Below, one piece after another: positions 8,637-16,830 of a stretch of DNA of 20,796 nt. The stretch comes from Sphaeroforma arctica JP610 (lineage: Eukaryota; Opisthokonta; Ichthyosporea; Ichthyophonida): NCBI RefSeq assembly GCF_001186125.1, contig NW_014040435.1, positions 92,950 through 113,745 of the forward strand, written 5' to 3'. Under the pieces are notes generated by a model that did not search any database, was not told the origin of the DNA, and worked only from the letters and a program-made list of their open reading frames with translations. The stretch's first letter is position 1; every line of letters begins with the position of its first letter. The translations under genes and the position numbers were made by a program.

Positions 8637-11600
8637 TCATGCATCGTCCGGTAAACTTGTCGCAGGTAGGAAACCGGCAGGACGTGCATCAAAAGTGCTC
8701 CCATCATTATTGTTCTCCGCGCCTGCACTCGACACTTCAGGGCCAATGAGTAGTCCTTCTTCATCAAACATGGCATGCTTGATAAACCCTGGTTGTGACT
8801 CGCCCACCACAAGAATTTGTAACAGATCATCTCGACCGTTGACATTATTCCACTCCATCACCGGAACCTCGTCACCCATTTCATAGCAGAGGGTTGTCTC
8901 AGACAAAGCCGGGGAGGAGTACACACACGCTACTGAATACGAATCAACTTCTAACACTTTGAGTAAGAAACGTGCTGTGGGTTCAGCCGATGATACATTT
9001 GTTACAATGGGGGTGATAGGCTCGGAAGACAAGTATTTGCCTTCCGGGGTCACCTCGAAATTCTCCTGATGGTACACCAGTTGGTAAGGTCCGGGATTCA
9101 ACATTTTGACCTCGAACTTGTATTCTCCTTCAGGAATTTCGTATGCTTTCATTTCTACTGTATCGCCGTCATTCATTGTCCATTTACTTTTTCTGAATAA
9201 ATTCCATCCCCCATCAGCATTCTTCACCATCATCTGCATGCGACTAAATTTTGGAGCAGCAAAATTTGCCCGAATTGTGCCAACGACTCCTGCAGGTAAC
9301 ACCCAAGTCCCGTCTATAGATTGTTGATACCCTTCACCATATGCTGCATCCTGGACAGACTCAGCAGAACCCTCGACATTATTGCAAGTGGTTGTACAAA
9401 TACCCGACTGCAGCTCATCAGAATCGATTAGTGATCCCCATTGAGCGTTGTTCGTAAACTGTACTACGAGTACTCGCACAGGGGTTGGCTCCGAAAGCGA
9501 TCCCGCCTTCAGTACTGCCTCATATATACCTGCAGGAAGGTCATTCATGTCTAGCTGCAACACGCTGTTTGAGAATACAGAACTCACTCTAGCACTTCGA
9601 CCAGCAACGCTCCATGTACCATTTGGCCCATCTGCCTGTAATACTTGAAGGAATGAACCCAAAGGTCCAAAAATATAGAATCGCAAACGTCCACCATCGC
9701 CACCGAAATAAGGGTTCACAGCTTGACCATCTGACTGGATCAATCGGTTCTCGCTGTATGATGTAGCGTCAAAGATAGCCTCTGAGCAAATAATGGCAGA
9801 AGATGGCACGGTACACTCGTCAGGCACGAACTCCGTGTCACAGTCGACACCGACAAAACCACCAACGCATCTACATTTGTATAACCCAACACCTGTGGTA
9901 TCGCAAACACCGCCATTGAGACATGGGGATAAAACGCAAGGATCATCAGGAGTTGATAATGGTGACGCAGTTGGACTCATGCTCATTGAGGGACTAGTGC
10001 TCAGCGAGGGACTCGCGCTCAATGAGGGACTCGCGCTGAATGAAGGACTTGCACTCGTCGAAGGATATGTACTCATCGATGGACTCGCACTCGCCGTCAC
10101 TGAGGCACTCGGGGTAGCTGAAGCGGTAACCTACGTAGATGAACAAATGCAAACTGTATTTGTCAGCCAATTATTTTTTTGTATTGTACATGATTAGAGA
10201 GAACGCTTAGAATGCGCAATACACAAAACAATCGATCGTAATTTCGCAATTTCAACGGTCAACATTCTGATGAATTACAACAACAAATTCGCTTACCGAC
10301 GGCGAAGCTGACGGTGGCAGCATCGACATTGTAGGTGACGCAGTGACTGACGGACTTGCGCTTGGTGAGGGCTCTGGTGCACTATAATTTTTTCCAGAGT
10401 CGAAAACGCCCTGTAAGAACATGTCTCCCTCTGATGGAATATTTAAAATTCCAACACCGTTCATAGCGTCCATTATCTCGTCCACAGTCAGCTGGAAATC
10501 TTTCTGACTCATGTAAACAGCGATGACTCCGGCTACGTAGGGCGTAGCCTGACTCGTGCCTGACATAACTACCAGTTGAGTATCACTGTCCTCATCTGCG
10601 GAGACAATATTATTTCCCGGGGCCCACATGTCGATCTTACCCCAATTTGAAAACCATGCACGTTTGTCTAACCAATCGCTGGCACCCACTGTGATTGCAG
10701 TGGGCTCACGGGCAGGGATATATAAATGCGCATCCTGGTTTTTATTACCAGCCGCAACAACGGACGGGATTCCTGCAATTTGTTGATTTTATCGTTGATT
10801 AAACCAGTTATATTGCCGGATTAATATCATTGTTTCGACAAGGCCATCATTTTATATGGTGGTTGGAGTGTTAATTTGAAGGTTCAATGCCCGCAGTAGA
10901 GGATAACTTGTACAAACGACAACACGCTATATCAATCTGTGTAATGCGATGTTACAGACAAATACGATCAATTCAAAACTTCAAGTGCTTACCCATATCC
11001 CTTGCAAGAGAGATAGCCTTCTCCAAAGCCGTCTGCGGATACCAGTCTGGGATTGGGCCTACGGTTAGCGACATGGATATGACACAATTACCAACACAAT
11101 CTTCGAGTACCCAATTGATGCCTGCGACGATGTCTCCCAATGAACCACCTCCAGTGTCTCCGAGTACTTTCACACCCACCACTTTGGCCGCCGTTGCAAC
11201 TCCAACGGTCTTGCCCACAGAGATGCCTGTCAAGATACGGAAATAAATGCGATCAGTACCTAATGCAATATACTAGCTATTTGACCAGCCAACATTTGAT
11301 AGCACTCGCAGGGTATCAGCGTGCACACATTATCGTACAATGAATCCCGTTTAGAGATGGTATTCAAAAACGAAGTAGCAAAATAAACGCATAAAAGTCG
11401 TCAACATCACAAACCTGAGCAGTGCGATCCGTGACCGTGACTGTCTATATCAGTGTACGTTCCTGCAGAAAACCCTTTGCGAGCGCGACTTGTTCCATCA
11501 GCCGCAAGAAACTCGCTGTGTGTATCTCGAATTCCCGTATCTAGTATATATATCGTAACGCCTTCGCCATCACCGTGCAATCCTATATTCCCTAAGTTAT

Positions 11601-12162
11601 ACCACTCATTGCTCACAGGGTTTGCTTGATCAAGGCGATCTTGTCCCCAACTCTTAGCTACTCTCAATATTTCTTCCTCGTCAACGTTTTGACGAGCCAC
11701 ATTAAATTGTATATCTATATCGCAACCGTCCACCTCATCGAGCTTCATAATCTCTGCACATGACGCAGCGGAATCTGCAATCGTACCGTTCTCTATAGTT
11801 ACAACAATCGTTTCTGTGATTTGTTGTTTCTCCTCCGAAACTCGCTTCTTAGGCTTTTCCTCGAGGTCTGTGTCATTGTTGTTTTCACCTTCGCTAATGG
11901 GAGGTGATACTAATAAAACTTGCTCAACAACCGTTTCTACCTTTTCAGCCAATTCGTCCACAAATCCGTTGTCCCCCTGCCGCCTCCTCCTTCTTCCTTC
12001 TTCTTTATTCAGATGTACGATGATAGTGTTATCTTTTCTGTTCAGTTGATTTTGCCTCTCTGCCCACTGATCATAGCCCACCGAGGCTTCTACTTGGTTT
12101 GGTAGGTTTCGCACTAGTATCAGCGCACATAATAAAAGCCGCTGCGGACTCGGCACAATCAT
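8637..12162 (-). CDS. Secreted proteinase K-like subtilase (S8) with Ser/Pro linker, EGF-like domain and beta-rich C-terminus, four exons
   Basis: Exons on the minus strand: 12162-11415, 11226-10993, 10772-10297, 10130-8637. Introns are 188, 220 and 166 bases, with donors GTTTGT, GTAAGC and GTAAGC, and all joins are in phase. The product is 983 residues. It has a signal peptide (about 1-26), a propeptide with a basic run (RRRRR, 57-61) and a poly-acidic stretch, then the S8 catalytic domain with an intact triad: Asp208 (YILDTGI), His244 (GHGSHC) and Ser401 (SGTSQATP). The oxyanion Asn337 is in AAGN. Cys248 after GSH matches the proteinase K subfamily. A Ser/Pro-repeat linker (about 465-547) crosses the last intron. 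An EGF-like domain with six cysteines (about 549-590) follows. The last 390 residues look beta-rich, with two related modules ending LPAGIYEAVL and IPEGEYKFEV. The protein is likely secreted and digests extracellular protein. I see no break in the gene. Confidence 0.92.
9975..10128 (-). repeat. Ser/Pro-rich coding repeat (SASPS units)
   Basis: Twelve-base and related units encode SASPS, STSPS and SMSPT repeats at the start of exon 4 of the subtilase gene. Similar SPSAS units end exon 3 (about 10297-10370), so the linker is split by a phase-0 intron. Such linkers are usually flexible and O-glycosylated. On the plus strand the same repeat gives a leucine/glycine ORF that is not a gene. Confidence 0.85.
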
Positions 12163-13310
12163 ACTTTACTTTAAAGTTAAATACAATGCAATTCAATAAT
12201 GAACCGTTATTAAACAATGTACAGTTTCGAATACCAAACGAACGTACGCACACTATTAACAGCTAGTAAAGCCTAAATCTACCTTATAGTAGATATTGTA
12301 CAATATGATAAATATGATAATGTATGTTGCAGTGTAGTACTTGGCATGAGAAGTGATCAGTTTCAATGGATGTATTTAGCAGCTATAGAACTTCTGTCAC
12401 CCTTTCGGAAAGTAGTGGGGAGTATTTTTTTTAAATTCAGGTCTTCATAGTTGGTCGAGCGGCCTGAGGGCTGGCCTGAGGCACCGTAATACGGAATGTA
12501 TTTGCTTTCTTTTTCTTTTCTTTAAACATTTTAAAAATTTATAACTTGACAAATCTTGTATCTTACATATTTATATATTTTCTTTATTCGTTATTGCTCA
12601 GAGGTAGTCAGTATTGAGTACATAATGAGTACTCTGCATTCAAAGGAATTTACTATAAGCTTGTATATGCTCTTTTCTAGTTTTCTTACTCTGTGTGGCC
12701 TGACTGGCCTCACTTGCCTGTGTCTGAGAGTCTGAGTCTCTGAGACCGTCAGGCGTCAGAGTTCAGACTTCAGACCGAGGTTCGAGTGTTGATTACCTGA
12801 TTTGTGTATTTTTTTCAACAAAACAATATAGTACATACTGTATAGTGTAAACTGAGCTGTATGTTTTTTTTTATCAAAACCAATTTTACATTTTATAATT
12901 TTAAACAGGCTATGTATGTATTTATTTATTTGACTTTGTAAACTGTAGAAGTGTAGAGTGTTTATTTACCTTTTTAAGTAGGAAAATGCGTTTGATTTTT
13001 AAAAAACATATGTATTTATTTAATAGTGTTCTAACTTCAGAAGAAATATATCCAATAAATTTTTTTTATAAATAATATAAAACAAACAAAAACAAAAACA
13101 AAAACATGTTTTGTGTATAAGATTTGTAATAAATAAATACACTGTAGTACAGTGTATTTACATACAACCATGTTCTTTTCTTTTATTTCTTTTATAAAAA
13201 TACAATTGAAAACAAACAGCATTTTTTTTCTTTTTTTTAACAATATTAACAAAGTCTATAAAACAGCTACACTAGGCTCAATGCGTTAACCGTTGAAACT
13301 TTTATTACAT
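12163..13310. other. AT-rich gene-poor region upstream of the subtilase gene
   Basis: This includes the 5' region of the subtilase gene, whose ATG is at 12162 in a good context. No long coding frame is convincing. A short tRNA-type A-box-like sequence, TGGTCGAGCGG, lies at 12452-12462 and a B-box-like GGTTCGAGTGT at 12779-12789. The region 12690-12790 is a cryptic low-complexity mix of CTGA/CAGA words. Homopolymer A and T runs are frequent from 12850 on. Confidence 0.5.
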
Positions 13311-13313
13311 ACG

Positions 13314-13619
13314 TTAAAGTTCAATTCTTAATACATGCATGGTCCTATGGATTTCAGATGGGGTGTAACTTCTAGGTCCGCAGATTTATCCCCAGTTGAG
13401 GCTGTTGAGCGCGCCAAATATGACAAAACAGGCCGTCGGTTGGGAATTGCGATATGCTTCATCAAAACCATGGCGAGCTTATGATTGGTCGACACTCTCA
13501 ATATAGCCCATTTCTTGGATTTTAGGTGCAGATTTTGAAATTTCGTTGGGCATTTTTGAGCTACATAACCGTTTTTTAGCATACATGTAGAACTTGAAAA
13601 TAGACATTAAAGTTCAATT
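13314..13619. repeat. Segment bounded by 13-bp direct repeats
   Basis: TTAAAGTTCAATT occurs exactly at 13314-13326 and 13607-13619. The 280 bases between are clearly richer in GC than the surroundings and are open for 84 codons on the minus strand (13328-13582) and for about 45 on the plus strand. No known protein is recognised on either strand. The pattern suggests an insertion with target-site duplication or a captured fragment, but no poly(A) tail or terminal inverted repeat is seen. Confidence 0.5.
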
Positions 13620-14030
13620 TTATTCAGCATACACATATAAACGTAAATAATGAGCTTAGCAGCTACGTGCACTATTTTCTTAACAAAAAAAATAACCTCT
13701 CTGGCCCCCAGTCCCCAGCCCCAGCCCCAGGGCACAGGGCCCCAGACTCCAGCTTTTCTTTTTTTCCAACAAAAAGCCCAGAACTTGCCAATAACATATT
13801 TGTGCATTTATTAATTTCTTTTACAAAAACAAACAAAACAAAATATCTAAGTATTGTTTTAAACAAAATACTCCACAAAGCGACCCACAAAAAATGTTTT
13901 TATTTTTTGCAAAACAAAGCAAAGGACAGAGCCAAAGATGAAAGGCCGCAGGGTGCAGGGCGCAGGTCGCAGACTCCACAGAGGACAGACCGGCAGAGGG
14001 CCAGAAATGAGAAACCCAGTCACCCAGATT
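13620..14030. other. AT-rich stretch with a C-rich patch
   Basis: Mostly A- and T-rich. A degenerate CCCCAG patch lies at about 13704-13752 and a GC-rich patch at 13930-14000 leads into the minisatellite. Long frames here are composition artefacts. Confidence 0.5.
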
Positions 14031-14032
14031 GT

Positions 14033-14128
14033 CCCACAGTCCCACAGTCCCACAGTCCCACAGTCCCACAGTCCCACAGTCCCACAGTCCCACAGTCCCA
14101 CAGTCCCACAGACCCACAGTCCCACACT
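14033..14128. repeat. 8-bp minisatellite (CCCACAGT)n
   Basis: Eleven tandem copies of CCCACAGT, with one mismatch, run to 14120 and then decay. Because 8 is not a multiple of 3, all three frames read the same peptide repeat (HSPTVPQS), which produces false ORFs on both strands. Confidence 0.95.
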
Positions 14129-14162
14129 CACAGTCACAGCCACTTCCTCGAGCGGGGCCGGG

Positions 14163-14226
14163 GCCCAGAGGCCCAGAGGCCCAGAGGCCCAGAGGCCCAT
14201 AGGCCCAGAGACTCAGAGGACCAAAG
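14163..14226. repeat. 8-bp minisatellite (GCCCAGAG)n
   Basis: Six near-perfect copies of GCCCAGAG run to 14210, followed by two diverged ones. It is separate from, but only about 35 bases after, the CCCACAGT array. Confidence 0.93.
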
Positions 14227-15220
14227 GCCCACCGCCCAGCGCGCCCAGACAGGCTGCAGTCTGGCGTCTGCACTCTGGCCTCTGCACTACTGCAGTTTTT
14301 TTAATTTAGAAATACCCTCTTTCTTCTTTTTCGAATTAGCTGGGGGGGTTTAATGTTTATTTAACTGTAGAATTTATTCAGCTGAGTTATGAGTATTTTA
14401 CTTGAGTTATTGTAGAGTTTTGTGTTTGCACAGTACTGAGTGTATTTAGTACTGTAGACTATGTAGATATAGTAATATATAAAATATATATATTTGTTTT
14501 TCATTTGAAAAAATTGAATATACACAAGTTACCACAACATATGTACATCCATAATTATCTAATAAAAAAATGCATTCAAAATCAAAGAAAAAACTATGCC
14601 ATTTGAAAAAAAGGTCGAAAATAGTTTGGAATTTGATTTTATCAGTAAAAATTGATCAATAATTTACATATATAGACAGCTGTGTAATACTATTATAAAA
14701 TCCCAGTTACCTAATGCCCAATAGGCAATAGCCAATGTTTTCAAGCTGTATTTATTTACATTTTAAAACGTTGTATTTTGACAAATTGTATGGATGCAAA
14801 AAAAAAATAGACCTATTTTTGAAATTAATACTGGATTAGATATCGTGCTTAGTCAAGACTCAAAAGTATAGTTTATCTCTTGTCAATGAAATGATTTTTT
14901 ACAATCGACGACTACTGACCGTAGTCCAATCTATTGGATGGAATCATTAATCTCAGTTCCCAGGGTTCTTTTACTACTCCTCCAAAAACTGTCCGGTGCC
15001 CATTGCCTGACTGCCCAAATAAAAAACCTCGTGCCCTAGTCCTTGCGGTATTTATTTTTTCGATATTCTTTTTTTTTTTAACTTGAAAACAAAAGAATAC
15101 ATTCTACCAAATATTTCTCTCTAGAGTAGGATCAAAACATGGAGAACCCAAAAACCGTTCGTCTTTTCGATGTTGTACTCTGGTTTCCTTATATCTTCCA
15201 ATGGTTTCACAGGAATAGCT
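14227..15220. other. AT-rich stretch without recognised genes
   Basis: Poly-A/T rich, with repeated words such as ACTGTAGA and GTACTGAGT. Some of it (from about 14920) is less AT-rich and could hold introns or exons of the gene ending at 15542, but no exon can be defined from sequence alone. Confidence 0.4.
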
Positions 15221-15257
15221 AGGTAATGAAAGGAATATCACAGCCATCATTGGAGCG

Positions 15258-15542
15258 ATGTCTGTAGCATATTTGGTTCGGAAGCTATGTAAATACGACT
15301 ATTCTGAATTCTCAATTCTCCCAGCGTGCCCTCACTGCCCTGGACCCCTGGCGGTTACTCTACTTAGTAGGTCAGCAAGCGAATATATGGAACATTCGAT
15401 AGTAACAGTGCTTTGTCAACACCGGCCCGAATTGACTCAGCACATATCTCCCATTGTCGACTCACTTGGCCCAAGCTTCAAACGGGAATTTACTGCCCAC
15501 TTCTTCCCATCAATCTTTCCTGAACTACTACAGCGACTATGA
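15258..15542 (+). CDS. Probable last exon of an unidentified gene
   Basis: The frame is open from about 15221 and stops with TGA at 15540-15542. A strong pyrimidine-rich acceptor, CTCAATTCTCCCAG, ends at 15324, so the true exon may be 15325-15542; the ATG at 15258 is the alternative start. The C-terminal part (from CPHCPGPLAV to FFPSIFPELLQRL) has mixed composition typical of a folded helical protein and a CxxC pair near its start. AATAAA follows 51 bases after the stop. No family is recognised. The upstream exons are not visible, so the gene may extend leftward into the AT-rich region. A decayed gene remnant is also possible. Confidence 0.5.
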   Translation: MSVAYLVRKLCKYDYSEFSILPACPHCPGPLAVTLLSRSASEYMEHSIVTVLCQHRPELTQHISPIVDSLGPSFKREFTAHFFPSIFPELLQRL

Positions 15543-15593
15543 GAGCCATACCATATGTTCATACATTGTATCATACATACTTGCCATTTTTGA

Positions 15594-15599
15594 AATAAA
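15594..15599 (+). promoter_or_regulatory. Polyadenylation signal AATAAA
   Basis: A canonical hexamer lies 51 bases after the stop codon at 15542, a typical distance. It supports a plus-strand transcript ending here. Confidence 0.5.
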
Positions 15600-15667
15600 T
15601 AGTATTATCCCTATCTAGTCTCACATTGTTCTCAACATGTGTGTGATTGTTGTCATCATTATTGTTT

Positions 15668-15723
15668 AAGTGCACTCACCCGCACCGGTAAAGTGCACTC
15701 ACCCGCACCGGTAAAGTGCACCC
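15668..15723. repeat. 23-bp tandem repeat, 2.4 copies
   Basis: Two perfect 23-bp copies and a third partial copy start at 15668, 15691 and 15714. The unit begins AAGTGCACTCACCCGCACCG and contains the palindromes GTGCAC and ACCGGT. It lies between the poly(A) signal and a long hairpin and could be a binding-site array. Confidence 0.9.
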
Positions 15724-15742
15724 ACATAACAGTTTGGTATCA

Positions 15743-15840
15743 TAGGGCCAAGCGCCTTACACGCCCCAACTGCTCATCATGACTCGTCTTGCTTGTACAC
15801 AGACGAGTCTGAAGCAGTTATAATAGGCAACTAGGCCCTA
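15743..15840. ncRNA. Long imperfect hairpin (MITE-like or pre-miRNA-like)
   Basis: Three paired blocks share one centre: TAGGGCC (15743-15749) with GGCCCTA (15834-15840), AACTGCT (15768-15774) with AGCAGTT (15813-15819), and GACTCGTCT (15781-15789) with AGACGAGTC (15801-15809), leaving an 11-base loop. GCCT and AGGC can pair in the outer bulge. The fold could act as RNA (a hairpin precursor) or be a remnant of a small inverted-repeat transposon. The sequence alone does not decide. Confidence 0.35.
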
Positions 15841-15985
15841 ATGTCATATAATGTTGATCTAAGCTATCACACTACCACAAGCGCAACAGCGCATCCCAGG
15901 AGTGCTATCACACCTAGACACCCACCACCACTGCCAGTCGGCAGCCACTCTATGCATGCTGTTACAATGAAACATTGCTATATGC

Positions 15986-16486
15986 TTACCCTTGCAAATT
16001 ACTACACGCCCACACAATGCGAATGCACAAACCAATTATGTGAATAAACCCAAACGTGCTGACCACAGTCATGCCACCTACCACCAAGGTACAGCGGTCT
16101 ACCAAAGCATTTTTAATAGGCGACTTAGCTCCATCTGACCCATCCCCAGCATTTGCTGTGCTACCCTGCGCCCCAGACCGCCCACCATCATCTGCTGACA
16201 AGTGTCGAGACGCGCTTGTCGCCCCAAACAACTCAGTAACGCCCTCACGCTCAATGAAGGCCTCATGAGGCGGCGCCATTCCAGTATCACCAAATACCTC
16301 CTTCTCACCCTCTTTTTCAATCAATCGGCGAAAAATCGAGTGGGCTTCATCAGGCAGCTCCGGCCTCCCTGGGGTCAAATGTATCGCACAGCAAGGTGCC
16401 AGATACTCATCCGTGAACTCCTCCACTCGCCACACCGTAGTTGCGCCCCGTGGAAGGCAGCTTGGTGTGTAGCGACAACGAAACAC
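15986..16486 (-). CDS. Hypothetical protein exon with an internal repeat
   Basis: A minus-strand frame of 166 codons has no ATG at its start and opens after a stop near 16501. A pyrimidine-rich acceptor (TTTTATTTAG) borders the frame at 16486, and a donor-like GTG|GTAGGT lies at 16082/16081, so the exon may be 16485-16082. An internal repeat, IEKEGEKEVFGDT versus IEREGVTELFGAT, matches at 8 of 13 residues and uses synonymous codons. That pattern is expected of an old duplication kept under protein selection. No family is recognised. It sits next to, and possibly inside, the left end of the LTR element. Confidence 0.45.
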   Translation of the reverse strand: MFRCRYTPSCLPRGATTVWRVEEFTDEYLAPCCAIHLTPGRPELPDEAHSIFRRLIEKEGEKEVFGDTGMAPPHEAFIEREGVTELFGATSASRHLSADDGGRSGAQGSTANAGDGSDGAKSPIKNALVDRCTLVVGGMTVVSTFGFIHIIGLCIRIVWACSNLQG

Positions 16487-16519
16487 TAAATAAAATCCCT
16501 AACACTAAATAAAATCCCT
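16483..16519. repeat. 19-bp tandem duplication
   Basis: AACACTAAATAAAATCCCT occurs twice in direct tandem. It precedes a TATA-like sequence and may belong to the promoter part of the LTR element. Confidence 0.9.
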
Positions 16520-16830
16520 TCGGTGGAAACAGTACTGAGAGGCTTATATATAGGCGATGTCTCAGCCTCGCAATCCCTCAGAATATTGCTGTTTTCACGA
16601 GGCATACCTAACTTTACTAAAAGTCTCATGATATTTTTACGATACTTAGAATTTACCTACGCGTTTATTTACTCTAAGGTTTAATATCGCCTTAATAGAC
16701 CAAATTTTACATATTTTAACGTTAGCAAAGGTATTAATTACTAAGACTACATAGGCGTAAAGGTAGATTAACTACCACAAACCATTTCTTGTCCAAGCTA
16801 GTCCTTTAGAGACAAGCTAGTAGTTAAGTG
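16520..16830 (+). promoter_or_regulatory. Putative LTR promoter and leader
   Basis: A TATA-like TTATATATA at about 16543 precedes 250-300 bases without coding, then gag. This fits U3/R/U5 and leader. I find no TGG that would start a usual tRNA primer-binding site between the TATA-like box and gag, so the LTR edge is unresolved. A short stem (CTTGTC with GACAAG, about 16788-16815) precedes gag. Confidence 0.4.

Noticed and set aside
9793-10197. 134-codon plus-strand ORF
   Set aside because: It is the antisense of the Ser/Pro repeat and EGF part of the subtilase.
12441-12520. tRNA gene
   Set aside because: Only the A-box-like word fits; no cloverleaf or correctly spaced B-box can be formed.
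13667-14353. 228-codon plus-strand ORF with HSPTVPQS repeats, and its antisense partners
   Set aside because: It is produced by the 8-bp minisatellites, which read alike in all frames, and it continues into homopolymers.
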